Below the pieces are notes generated by a model, which ran no database searches, was not told where the DNA came from, and saw only the letters and a program-made list of their open reading frames with translations. Shown here in pieces: positions 1-10,816 of a DNA stretch of 64,000 nucleotides; positions within the stretch are counted from its first letter, which is position 1, and every line of letters begins with the position of its first letter. Position numbers and translations under genes: made by a program. The DNA lies in assembly GCA_000955785.1 (NCBI GenBank), contig JYOD01000017.1, positions 60,075 to 124,074 of the forward strand. Direction: 5' to 3'. This stretch comes from Burkholderiaceae bacterium 16 (GTDB lineage: Bacteria > Pseudomonadota > Gammaproteobacteria > Burkholderiales > Burkholderiaceae).

Positions 1-2
1 TG

Positions 3-491
3 TTCGCCGTGTATGGCGTGCTGGGCCGCCGTTATGCCGGAGGTCCCACGGGCGCGGAGCTGTTCGAACTGCCGCTGGTCGCCCTCAACACCACCATGCT
101 GCTGCTGTCGTCGATCACCTATGGCTTTGCCGTGCTGGAGATGCAGAAGGACAAGGTGCGCACGACGCTGATCTGGCTCGGCATTACCGGCCTGCTGGGC
201 GCCACCTTCATCGGTATCGAACTCCATGAGTTCGCGCACCTGGTCCACGACGGAGCGGGGCCGCAGCGCAGCGCTTTCCTGTCCTCGTTCTTCACGCTGG
301 TGGGCACGCACGGCACGCACGTGACCGTGGGCATCGTCTGGCTGATCACGCTGATGGCGCAGGTCGGGCAGCATGGGCTGATTCCGGAAAACAAGCGCCG
401 CCTGATGTGCCTGTCCATGTTCTGGCACTTCCTGGACGTGGTCTGGATCGGCGTATTTACCTTCGTCTACCTGATGGGAGTGCTGCCATGA
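3..491 (+). CDS. cyoC: Cytochrome o ubiquinol oxidase subunit III, 5' end outside the window
   Basis: Subunit III of a bo-type quinol oxidase, a haem-copper terminal oxidase of the inner membrane. The reading frame is open from base 3, so the gene begins upstream; 162 codons are visible of roughly 200 usual for the family. The visible part has four hydrophobic segments, the COX3-type stretch with GIELHEF, and the GTHGTHVTVGIVW motif followed by the CyoC-like FWHFLDVVWIGVF end. The stop codon overlaps the ATG of cyoD (ATGA), as in other cyo operons, so the two are translationally coupled. The 5' end and cyoA/cyoB are not in view. Confidence 0.93.
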   Translation, partial: FAVYGVLGRRYAGGPTGAELFELPLVALNTTMLLLSSITYGFAVLEMQKDKVRTTLIWLGITGLLGATFIGIELHEFAHLVHDGAGPQRSAFLSSFFTLVGTHGTHVTVGIVWLITLMAQVGQHGLIPENKRRLMCLSMFWHFLDVVWIGVFTFVYLMGVLP

Positions 492-886
492 GCGCGCATG
501 ACAATGCCCTCGCCGGGGCCGGCGATGCCCATGGACATGAGCACCATGGCCACGACGACCACGCCCCCAGCACCTTCAGGGGCTACATGACGGGCTTCGT
601 GCTCGCGGTGATCCTGACGGCCATCCCTTTCTGGCTGGTGATGGCAAAGGTGTTCGACAAGTCCAGCACGACGGCGCTGCTCGTGCTGGCCTGCGCCTCG
701 GTGCAGATCGTCGTGCACATGATATATTTCCTGCATATGAATGCCAGGTCGGAAGGCGGTTGGACCATGTTGGCGCTGATTTTCACCATCGTGCTGGTGG
801 TCATCGCGCTGACTGGCTCGCTATGGGTGATGTTCCACCTCGACCAGAACATGATGCCGATGCACGATATGAAGAACCTGCCTTGA
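488..886 (+). CDS. cyoD: Cytochrome o ubiquinol oxidase subunit IV
   Basis: Small subunit of the bo-type quinol oxidase, thought to assist assembly of subunit I. The protein is 132 residues with a His-rich cytoplasmic N-terminus (HGHEHHGHDDH, about residues 14-24) and three predicted transmembrane helices, the usual CyoD plan; the HMIYFLHM segment of the second helix is typical. I chose the ATG at 488, which overlaps the cyoC stop, rather than the longer frame from 407 that lies inside cyoC. The His-rich tail is longer than in E. coli CyoD and could bind metal, but that is only inference. Confidence 0.93.
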   Translation: MSAHDNALAGAGDAHGHEHHGHDDHAPSTFRGYMTGFVLAVILTAIPFWLVMAKVFDKSSTTALLVLACASVQIVVHMIYFLHMNARSEGGWTMLALIFTIVLVVIALTGSLWVMFHLDQNMMPMHDMKNLP

Positions 887-1710
887 CTCTCCCGCAACAA
901 GATTTAGCCCGCCCGACTCCCACTCGCAGACGAACCGCCGGTGCACTGATAGTGCTGGCCCTGGTTGCCGCTATCGCGGTCGCCGGGCTGGTTGCGCTTG
1001 GCACCTGGCAAGTCCAGCGGCGCGCCTGGAAGCTCGACCTCATCGAACGCGTGAACCAGCGGGTGCATGCCCCCGCCACGGCGGCGCCGGGCCCAGCTCA
1101 GTGGCCGCGCCTGAACAAGACGGACGACGAATACCGGCGTGTGCAAGTGACCGGCACTTTCCTGCATGACCGCGAAACCCTGGTCCAGGCCGTGACGGAA
1201 CTGGGTGGCGGCTTCTGGGTGCTGACGCCGCTGCGCACGGCGGATGGCAGCGTGGTGCTGGTCAACCGGGGCTTTGTGCCGCCGGAGCAGCACGATCGCG
1301 CCACACGCAGCGGGAGCGACCCGGCCGGAGAGACCACGGTGACCGGCCTGTTGCGCTTCAGCGAGCCCGGCAACGGATTCCTGCGCAACAACGACCCGGC
1401 GGCCGGCCGCTGGTATGGACGCGATGTGCCCGCCATCGCCGCCGCCCGCGCGCTCACGAACGTGGCACCGTATTTCATCGATGCGGATGCGGCCGCGCCG
1501 GCCGGCGACGGCGGCAAGCGCGTCTGGCCGGAAGGCGGCCTGACGGTGGTCACCTTCAACAACAACCATCTCGGCTATGCCATTACCTGGTATGTACTGG
1601 CGCTGATGGCGGCTGGCGCCGCGTGCTACGTTGGCCGCGAGGAATACCGGCGGCTGCGCGGCGGCGCCGGGCAGGGCAAGGGCGAAGACGGGCAGCGCAG
1701 GCGGCAATAG
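883..1710 (+). CDS. SURF1 family oxidase assembly protein
   Basis: SURF1/Shy1-type protein for assembly of haem-copper oxidases, in keeping with its place directly after cyoD. The likely start is a TTG at 883 overlapping the cyoD stop, giving 275 residues. The family pattern is clear: an N-terminal transmembrane helix ending GTWQVQRRAWK (about residues 35-48), the FLHDRETLVQ segment, a VLVNRGFVPP motif, and a second helix after NNHLGYAITWY near the C-terminus. The frame can be extended upstream to 760 but that part overlaps cyoD and has no family similarity. Start assignment is less certain than function. Confidence 0.87.
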   Translation: MTLPQQDLARPTPTRRRTAGALIVLALVAAIAVAGLVALGTWQVQRRAWKLDLIERVNQRVHAPATAAPGPAQWPRLNKTDDEYRRVQVTGTFLHDRETLVQAVTELGGGFWVLTPLRTADGSVVLVNRGFVPPEQHDRATRSGSDPAGETTVTGLLRFSEPGNGFLRNNDPAAGRWYGRDVPAIAAARALTNVAPYFIDADAAAPAGDGGKRVWPEGGLTVVTFNNNHLGYAITWYVLALMAAGAACYVGREEYRRLRGGAGQGKGEDGQRRRQ

Positions 1711-1737
1711 CGCGCCGCCGTCCGGCTCGCGCGGCGC

Positions 1738-3207
1738 CTAGCCGGCCGAGGCTTCGAATACTCGCCGGTAGTTGCCGCCGAGAATCCCGTTCGTTTCGTC
1801 TTGCGTGAAGCCCGCCGCCAGCAGCGCATCGGCCAGCGAAGGCAATTGCTCGTAGCTCCCGAACACCGGCGGGGAAATAAAGCCGAGCATGTCCGTGCCC
1901 AGGCCGACGTGCTCGACGCCAACCACGTCGGCCATCCGCTTGATGCCCTCGACCATCCCACGCAGGTCACGGAAGGTGCCCGAACTGGGCCAGACGCCGA
2001 TCACGCCGCCGGTGCCGGCGATCACGCGGGCGTGGTCGGGCGTGATCAGCCGGCTGCGCGTGCCTGGACGCGTCGCCAGCGCGGAGTGCGAGATCACCAG
2101 CGGCCTGGTGGATGTCGCCGCGGCGCGCTTCACCAGCGCGTAGGTGCCGTGCGCGACGTCGACGACGATGCCTCGCGCATTGCAGCGCCGCACCACCTCC
2201 GCGCCAAAATCCGTCAGGCCGCCGTGCACCGGCGCCTCGGTCTGGATATCGCCGAGTTCGTTGACGCGGTAGTGCGTCAGCTGCAGGTGGCGCAACTGAT
2301 GCATCGCGTACGCTTCGTCGACGCGTTCCAGCCTGCCTTCAAGAAAATCGGCGCCTTCGGAAGCGATGATCGCGCACGGCCCGGCGCGGCCCCGGGCGGC
2401 CAGGGATGCCGCGTCTATCACCACATGCATCTGCTCACGCTCGATCAGCCGATGCGCGCGCGCGAACTCGGTCACGCCGAGCGCGTAAAGCTCGCCCTCC
2501 TGCGGGGCTCGCCACGCTTCGAAGCGCGTGCGGTCCGCAGACACGCGCGTGACGGTGGTGTCGGTCGCGATCGCCAGGCAGATCACGTTCATGCCGCCGG
2601 CGCGCATCGGCGCGGCGAGAGGCTGGAAGGGACGGTCCGCGCCGATGGCGGGATCGCGCGAGACGGTCACGCGGCCGCCGTGGCTGTGCATGTCGATCGT
2701 CAGCGCGTTGGCGGGCGGCGTCCATCTGGCGGCGGCGTCAGCCGCTTGTGGGGTGGATGCCGCGGATGACTCGCGGGCTTCGGTGTAGCCGGCGAAGCGC
2801 CCCGGCGCGCAGGCGGCAAGCCCGAGCGCCGCGCCGGACGCCAGGAACACGCGCCGGCTGATCGGCGCCGCCGCTGCCTGGGGCGCGAGCGCAAGCGCCG
2901 AGGCTTCCACCAGCTGATAGCGCCAGCCCGCTGGATCGTCGCGCAGCCGCAGCAAACGTCCCCGCAGGCAAACGGCGCGCTCTTGCCGCGCGAGCGGCGC
3001 CGCAAGGTACACCTCGATGCTGGCCAGCGGATCGCGCGGCACGCACCCGCCGCAGCATGGCGCCTCGGCGGTGAGCAAGGCATAGTCGGCGGTCTCGCCC
3101 GCGGGATCCAGCGGCATCATCCAGCCTGTCACCTCGACCAGCGTGCCATGCAGCGTGTCGGCCGCGCCGGTACGGATTGTCGTCCAGTCAATCTGCTCAA
3201 TCTGCAT
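1738..3207 (-). CDS. Peptidase M19 (membrane dipeptidase-like) with an N-terminal extra domain
   Basis: Putative zinc dipeptidase of the renal-dipeptidase family, 489 residues from the ATG at 3207, which has a GGAG ribosome site. The C-terminal 320 residues carry M19 landmarks: IDMHSHGG (171-178, metal-binding HxH), LTHYRVNELGD, VDVAHG, ISHSALATR and GLGTDMLGF. The first 115 residues are a separate domain with GWMMPLD and a CCGGC cluster, reminiscent of DUF3299 proteins. Between them SRRVFL (117-122), a hydrophobic stretch and AAC (131-133) look exactly like a Tat signal with lipobox, but in the middle of the chain. Either a shorter start is used or two ancestral genes fused. Substrate unknown; convergent with the SURF1 gene. 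Confidence 0.82.
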   Translation of the reverse strand: MQIEQIDWTTIRTGAADTLHGTLVEVTGWMMPLDPAGETADYALLTAEAPCCGGCVPRDPLASIEVYLAAPLARQERAVCLRGRLLRLRDDPAGWRYQLVEASALALAPQAAAAPISRRVFLASGAALGLAACAPGRFAGYTEARESSAASTPQAADAAARWTPPANALTIDMHSHGGRVTVSRDPAIGADRPFQPLAAPMRAGGMNVICLAIATDTTVTRVSADRTRFEAWRAPQEGELYALGVTEFARAHRLIEREQMHVVIDAASLAARGRAGPCAIIASEGADFLEGRLERVDEAYAMHQLRHLQLTHYRVNELGDIQTEAPVHGGLTDFGAEVVRRCNARGIVVDVAHGTYALVKRAAATSTRPLVISHSALATRPGTRSRLITPDHARVIAGTGGVIGVWPSSGTFRDLRGMVEGIKRMADVVGVEHVGLGTDMLGFISPPVFGSYEQLPSLADALLAAGFTQDETNGILGGNYRRVFEASAG

Positions 3208-3438
3208 TGCCGCTCCACGCGTTGGGCATTCGGACCTGAGCGTTGGCCGGTCAGGCACGGCTGGCTTGCGATCCACATGATATCGCGGCGAAATACGCGG
3301 GCGGCGGTGCCGGTGGGGCCACATGCGCCTTTGCCTGCACCGGGACCCGTCTCCGCGCCATTCCCATCATTTGCATAGCAAGTACAATGCTGGGCTTCGT
3401 CCCGGACTGTCCGGGTCCGCCCCGCTATACCTGATTCC

Positions 3439-4740
3439 ATGTCCAATCTCATCGTGCACGGCGGCAAGCCGCTCCGTGGCCGCATTACTCCCTCGGCCAA
3501 CAAGAATGCAGTGCTGCCCGTGCTCTGCGCCACGCTGCTCACCGATGAGCCGTTGCGCCTGCATGGCGTGCCCGATATCACCGACGTGCGCAAGATCCTC
3601 GAGATTTTCCGCGCTTTGGGCAGCAAGGTGCATATGGACCACGCGACCGGCACGCTGGAACTGCACCATTGCGAAACGGTCTTCGACGCCGCCCGCCATC
3701 GGCTGCCCGAGGAAATGCGCTCCTCCATCATGCTGGTGCCCCCGCTGCTGGCGCGCTTCGGCGTTGCCCGACTGGAGGACAACGTCAAGGGCTGTACGCT
3801 TGGCGTGCGCGAGATCGATCCGCACGTCGACGTCTTCCGCCGCTTCGGCGGCGAGGTGGAGCGCGTCGACGGCTCGCTGCTCGTGCGTAGTGCCGGCCTG
3901 CTGACACCGACCGACCACTGGCTGGATTACGCATCGGTCACCACGACGGAGAACTTCGTGCTGTGCGCGGCCGCCGCGGGCGGCACCTCCACGCTAACCA
4001 ATGCGGCATCGGAGCCGCATGTGCAGGAGTTCTGCCGCTTCATGGCGATGATCGGCGCGCGCATCGAAGGCATTGGCACCTCGCGCCTGACGGTGCATGG
4101 CGGTAACACCCTGCGTGGCGGGGAGTTCACCTTCGACGAAGATTTCCACGAGATCACGACCTTCCTGGCGCTGGGCGCCATCACCGGCGGCGATGTTGTC
4201 GTGCGCAACAGCGCACCCGGCAATTTCCCGCTGATCGACCGGACCTTTGCCAAGTTCGGTGTGCAGATCACGCACGAGGACGGCTGGTCGCGGGCCACCT
4301 GCGCCGGCCCGCTGAAAGTGCAGACGCCTTTCACCAGCAACGTACTCACCAAGGTCGAGGCCGCCCCATGGCCGTACTTCCCGGTGGACCTGCTGCCGAT
4401 CTTTATCGCGCTGGGCGTGCGCGCGCAGGGCAACGCCATGTTCTGGAACAAGGTGTACGACGGTGCGCTGGGCTGGACCGGCGAACTGTCGAAGTTCGGC
4501 GCCCATGTGTTCTCGTCCGACCCGCACCGGCTCATCACCTTTGGCGGCAATCCGCTGACGCCGGCGGTGGTGGAAAGCCCGTACATCATCCGGGTGGCGA
4601 TCGCGTTGTTCATGGTGGCCGCCAGCATCGACGGCCGGTCCGAGATCCGCAACGCGGCGCCGATCCGCCGGGCCCATCCCCGCTTCGTCGAGAACCTGCG
4701 CAGCCTGGGCGTGCAGGTGGAGTGGACGAGCGAAGATTAA
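3439..4740 (+). CDS. UDP-N-acetylglucosamine 1-carboxyvinyltransferase paralogue (MurA-like)
   Basis: EPSP-synthase-fold enzyme of the MurA family, 433 residues, close to the usual 420. MurA transfers enolpyruvate from PEP to UDP-GlcNAc in the first committed step of peptidoglycan synthesis. Catalytic positions are kept: Lys22-Asn23 in SANKNAVLP, and the PEP-binding Cys119 in the loop NVKGCTLGVREID, where typical MurA has PGGC-IG-RPVD. The loop is divergent (no PGGC; RPVDLH replaced by REIDPH), so this is probably a second, non-housekeeping MurA-type enzyme, perhaps with another acceptor. It stands alone between a dipeptidase and an acetate block rather than in a cell-wall cluster. Confidence 0.82.
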   Translation: MSNLIVHGGKPLRGRITPSANKNAVLPVLCATLLTDEPLRLHGVPDITDVRKILEIFRALGSKVHMDHATGTLELHHCETVFDAARHRLPEEMRSSIMLVPPLLARFGVARLEDNVKGCTLGVREIDPHVDVFRRFGGEVERVDGSLLVRSAGLLTPTDHWLDYASVTTTENFVLCAAAAGGTSTLTNAASEPHVQEFCRFMAMIGARIEGIGTSRLTVHGGNTLRGGEFTFDEDFHEITTFLALGAITGGDVVVRNSAPGNFPLIDRTFAKFGVQITHEDGWSRATCAGPLKVQTPFTSNVLTKVEAAPWPYFPVDLLPIFIALGVRAQGNAMFWNKVYDGALGWTGELSKFGAHVFSSDPHRLITFGGNPLTPAVVESPYIIRVAIALFMVAASIDGRSEIRNAAPIRRAHPRFVENLRSLGVQVEWTSED

Positions 4741-4797
4741 GGGCAGAGCAACGCGGGCCGGGCAACGCGGGTCTTCCGCAGGCGCGGCCCGCCGCCT

Positions 4798-5075
4798 TCA
4801 ACGAGACGCTGCGGCGACCGCCTCGGCGATTTCCACCTCGCCGGGAAAGCTCGTCCTGGTTCGCTTCGCGACCACCTTGCCGCCGACCGTGACTTCGAAA
4901 ATGCCCCCTTGCCGGGCACGAGCGCGGCCGCGAGTCCGCAGCGCCCGCGTATCGCGGCAGCCGCGCGCACATAGGCGATGGCGCGCACGCGGTGCGGATG
5001 GCGGCGCGCCTGGTGAAAGCCCGGCGCCGATCCGCAATCGTGCAGCACCAGCGTAATACGCCCCTGCGGCAACAC
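4798..5075 (-). pseudogene. Frameshifted SelW/Rdx-like (selenoprotein W-related) remnant
   Basis: In one minus-strand frame the end reads GGIFEVTVGGKVVAKR followed by FPGEVEIAEAV, the typical C-terminal half of Rdx (SelT/SelW/SelH) thioredoxin-like proteins. The matching upstream part, ending GLAAALVPGKG (family LGEVALVPGTGG), lies in another frame. The two join if one base is added to the run of five C at 4904-4908 on the plus strand. The N-terminal CxxC is not recognisable; only one Cys (HDCGS) is visible. A single indel in a homopolymer could be a real frameshift or a sequencing error, though the poor N-terminus favours decay. Confidence 0.4.
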
Positions 5076-5450
5076 TAAATCGAACCAGGCGCCGGGATAG
5101 CGTCTATGGAGTCGATAAGTTCAAAGAAAGAGTTCATCCGACTTTTGTGTGGGTCGATTCATCGCTGGGCTAATTCCTGCACTGCCGTAGCTCCCCTCCC
5201 GTTTCATGGGGCCGGGACCGTACCGATTCCTATTTCAATCGCGATTCAATCGCGATCATGAGTTCGCCGCTTTCCCTTCGATTGTCCGCACATGTCGGAT
5301 GGCATGGACAAGATTGCGGTGAAAATCGGCTTTACGGCACTTGCCCATGGGCCTCATGTATATCCCCATTGATTGTTGCCGCTGTTCGACATAAGACTGA
5401 AGACAGCGTGTCGCATGCGCACCTCCTGCCCGAAGAACCGGAGATAAAAA
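5076..5450. other. Intergenic leader upstream of the acetate block
   Basis: About 375 bases without a convincing gene, ending in the ribosome site CCGGAG ahead of the DUF485 start at 5451. It presumably carries the promoter of the yjcH-actP block. A loose sigma54-like spacing (TGG-N11-TGC near 5166-5180) is present, but its -24 element is poor and I do not call it. Confidence 0.4.
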
Positions 5451-5756
5451 ATGGAAGAAGATCTCGTTCAGCGGATACGGTCCAATCCCAACTATCAGCG
5501 GCTGGTTTCGACCCGTTCTACCTACGGATGGGTGCTCGCCGGAATGATGATGGTTGTGTATTACGGCTACATCCTCCTGGTTGCCTTCGGCAAGACCCTG
5601 CTCTCCATCAGGATCGGCGACGGCGTGATGACCTGGGGCATTCCGATCGGACTCTTTGTGATCGTATTTACCGTGGCGATCACCGGCATCTACGTCTGGC
5701 GCGCCAATCGCGAATTCGATGACCTGACGGCTCAGATTCGCAAGGAGGTGCTCTAA
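5451..5756 (+). CDS. yjcH: DUF485 family inner-membrane protein (YjcH-like)
   Basis: A 101-residue protein with two transmembrane helices (about residues 25-47 and 57-82) and a charged C-terminus ([13 protein letters not shown]), the standard DUF485 layout. In enterobacteria yjcH lies between acs and actP and is co-transcribed with the acetate permease; the same pairing is seen here, with the TAA stop overlapping the actP ATG by one base. No acs gene is in view. Its biochemical role is unknown; a subunit or stabiliser of the symporter is the usual guess. Confidence 0.9.
   Translation: MEEDLVQRIRSNPNYQRLVSTRSTYGWVLAGMMMVVYYGYILLVAFGKTLLSIRIGDGVMTWGIPIGLFVIVFTVAITGIYVWRANREFDDLTAQIRKEVL
5742..5750 (+). 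promoter_or_regulatory. Strong ribosome binding site for actP inside the end of yjcH
   Basis: AAGGAGGTG, almost fully complementary to the 16S 3' end, lies five bases before the actP ATG at 5756. It suggests independent re-initiation on actP despite the TAATG overlap. Confidence 0.8.
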
Positions 5757-7420
5757 TGTCGACCCGGAACCGCATCCTGAGCACACTGACGCTGCTTGCC
5801 CTGTGCGGGGCGGTCTGGGGAGCCGGTGGCGACCTTGGCCAGATGCAGAAGCAGCCGACCAACTGGACGGCGATTGCCATGTTCGCTGTCTTTGTGGTGT
5901 TCACCCTGTTCATCACGAAATGGGCCGCCAGCAGAACCAAGTCCGCCGCGGATTTCTATACGGCCGGCGGCGGCATCACCGGCTTCCAGAACGGGCTGGC
6001 AATCGCGGGCGACTATATGTCCGCGGCATCTTTCCTCGGGATATCGGCCGCGGTTTATTCGAACGGCTATGATGGCCTGATCTATTCGATCGGCTTTTTG
6101 GTCGGCTGGCCCGTCATCACCTTCCTGATGGCCGAGCGGTTGCGTAACCTCGGCCGCTTCACCTTCGCCGACGTGGCTGCCTATCGCTTCGAGCAGACGC
6201 CGATCCGCGTATTCGCGGCCTCGGGCACGCTGGTGGTGGTGGCGTTCTACCTGATTGCCCAGATGGTCGGTGCCGGACAGTTGATCAAGCTGCTGTTCGG
6301 GCTGGAGTACTGGCTTGCCGTGGTGATCGTCGGCACGCTGATGATGGTTTATGTTCTGTTCGGGGGCATGACGGCGACCACATGGGTCCAGATCATCAAG
6401 GCCGGCCTGCTGCTCGCGGGCGCGACGTTCATGGCAGTCATGGTGCTGGCGCAGTTCCATTTCAATCCCGAAGCGCTGTTTGCCAAGGCGGTCGACGTCC
6501 ATGCCAAGAAGGATGCCATCATGGGTCCCGGCACCTTCATCAAGGATCCGATTTCCGCCATTTCATTCGGCATGGCGCTGATGTTCGGCACGGCGGGGCT
6601 GCCGCACATCCTGATGCGATTCTTCACCGTGCCAAGCGCCAAGGAAGCACGCAAGTCCGTGTTCTGGGCGACGACGTGGATCGCCTACTTCTACGTGCTG
6701 ACGTTCATCATTGGCTTTGGCGCCATCGTGCTGGTCAGCACCAACCCGGTCTATAAGGATGCGCTTGGCGGCTTGCTGGGCGGCAACAACATGGCGGCCA
6801 TCCACCTTGCGAACGCCGTCGGTGGCAACGTGTTCCTCGGCTTTATCTCCGCCGTGGCCTTCGCCACGATTCTTGCCGTGGTCGCCGGATTGACGCTCTC
6901 CGGCGCTACCGCCGTGTCCCATGACCTTTACGCGACCGTGTTCAAGAAAGGCAACGCGACCAGCGATAAGGAATTGCGTGTTTCGCGGTATACAACAGTC
7001 GCGCTGGGCATCGTGGCGGTGATTCTCGGGATCGCGTTCGAGAAGCAGAACATCGCCTTCATGGTGTCGCTGGCCTTTGCTGTTGCGGCATCGGCTACTT
7101 TCCCCGTGTTGTTCATGGCCGTGCTGTGGAAAGACTGCACGACACGCGGCGCGACCATCGGCGGCTTTCTCGGCCTGATTACCGCGGTCGGGCTGACCAT
7201 CGTCTCCAAGTCGGTCTGGGTGGATGTATTTGGCTACAAGGATGCGATCTTTCCGTACACGTCGCCTGCCTTGTTTTCGATGACCGCCGGCTTTGTCGGC
7301 ATCTGGCTGTTCTCAGTTCTCGACAGGAGCGATCGTGCCCGCATCGACCGCGCAGGTTACGAGGCGCAGAGAGTCCGGTCGGAAACCGGCATTGGCGCGG
7401 CGGGCGCTTCCGGCCACTGA
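5756..7420 (+). CDS. actP: Cation/acetate symporter ActP
   Basis: Sodium:solute symporter family permease of 554 residues, very near the 549 of E. coli ActP. It has a cleavable-looking N-terminal signal ([13 protein letters not shown]), a long hydrophobic body of about 13 helices, and SSS signatures such as [36 protein letters not shown] and [19 protein letters not shown]. ActP imports acetate and other short monocarboxylates. It sits in a DUF485-actP pair and is followed by a sensor that itself contains an SSS domain, which supports an acetate or short-chain acid role for the whole block. Confidence 0.94.
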   Translation: MSTRNRILSTLTLLALCGAVWGAGGDLGQMQKQPTNWTAIAMFAVFVVFTLFITKWAASRTKSAADFYTAGGGITGFQNGLAIAGDYMSAASFLGISAAVYSNGYDGLIYSIGFLVGWPVITFLMAERLRNLGRFTFADVAAYRFEQTPIRVFAASGTLVVVAFYLIAQMVGAGQLIKLLFGLEYWLAVVIVGTLMMVYVLFGGMTATTWVQIIKAGLLLAGATFMAVMVLAQFHFNPEALFAKAVDVHAKKDAIMGPGTFIKDPISAISFGMALMFGTAGLPHILMRFFTVPSAKEARKSVFWATTWIAYFYVLTFIIGFGAIVLVSTNPVYKDALGGLLGGNNMAAIHLANAVGGNVFLGFISAVAFATILAVVAGLTLSGATAVSHDLYATVFKKGNATSDKELRVSRYTTVALGIVAVILGIAFEKQNIAFMVSLAFAVAASATFPVLFMAVLWKDCTTRGATIGGFLGLITAVGLTIVSKSVWVDVFGYKDAIFPYTSPALFSMTAGFVGIWLFSVLDRSDRARIDRAGYEAQRVRSETGIGAAGASGH

Positions 7421-7430
7421 AGGATTTGCC

Positions 7431-7679
7431 ATGTTGCGCCGTAACCTCGTCGGACACCGCCTGATCGCGCTGTTTGCCCTGGGCTGGCTGCTGTTCAACT
7501 ATCCGCTGCTGGCCCTGTTCAACCACACGCTCACCTGGTTAGGCGTCCCGCTGTTGTACGCCTATCTGTTCGCCGCATGGGCGGTGTTTATCGTTCTGCT
7601 GGCATTCACCGCGGAACAGGAAGCACCGCGAAAAGGAAACCCACAGCCCGCCCCGCCCGCACCTGCGCCGAGGGACTGA
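7431..7679 (+). CDS. Small two-helix membrane protein upstream of the sensor kinase
   Basis: An 82-residue protein with two predicted helices (about residues 11-31 and 37-60: FNYPLLALFN, then PLLYAYLFAAWAVFIVLLAF) and a Pro-rich tail. I use the ATG at 7431, preceded by GAAGGA; the longer frame runs back into actP. It ends one base before the symporter-kinase ATG, so co-translation is likely. Similar small proteins accompany SSS-type transporters (as DUF4212 proteins do), so it may be a subunit of the following sensor. I cannot place it in a named family with certainty. Confidence 0.75.
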   Translation: MLRRNLVGHRLIALFALGWLLFNYPLLALFNHTLTWLGVPLLYAYLFAAWAVFIVLLAFTAEQEAPRKGNPQPAPPAPAPRD

Positions 7680-7680
7680 C

Positions 7681-10433
<2,753 letters not shown>

Positions 10434-10437
<4 letters not shown>

Positions 10438-10802
10438 CCCACAAAGTCCTCATCGCCGACGACGAACCGAACATCGTGATCTCCCTGGAATTCCTGATGC
10501 AGCAGAGCGGCTACGAAGTGGGCATTGCTCGCGACGGGGAGGAAGCCCTGGCGCAGATGACCGCGTTCCAGCCCGATCTTGTCCTGCTCGACATCATGCT
10601 GCCGCTGCGCAGCGGCTTCGAGGTCTGCCAGAAGATCCGCGAGAACAAGGCCTGGGATCGGGTCAGGGTGGTCATGCTATCGGCGAAGGGGCGGGAGCTT
10701 GAAGTGAGCAAGGGCCTCGCGCTGGGCGCCGATGCGTACATCACCAAGCCGTTTTCCACCAGGGAGCTGGTTGAAAAGGTGGGCGCATTGCTCGCGAGCT
10801 GA
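10434..10802 (+). CDS. Single-domain response regulator
   Basis: A 122-residue stand-alone receiver domain. The acidic pair (Asp10, Glu11), phospho-acceptor Asp53 (LVLLDIMLP), Ser83 and Lys105 (ITKPFS) are all present, so it should accept phosphate from the upstream kinase, with which it shares an ATGA overlap. No DNA-binding domain follows, unlike CrbR or CbrB. Output must therefore go through a protein partner, perhaps the downstream PAS-exonuclease or the DUF294 protein. Confidence 0.92.
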
Positions 10803-10816
10803 CAGAGAGACCTCGA

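Noticed and set aside
5166..5181. A loose sigma54-like element upstream of the acetate block.
   Set aside because: The -24 box matches only TGG; insufficient compared with the well-formed element at 25088.
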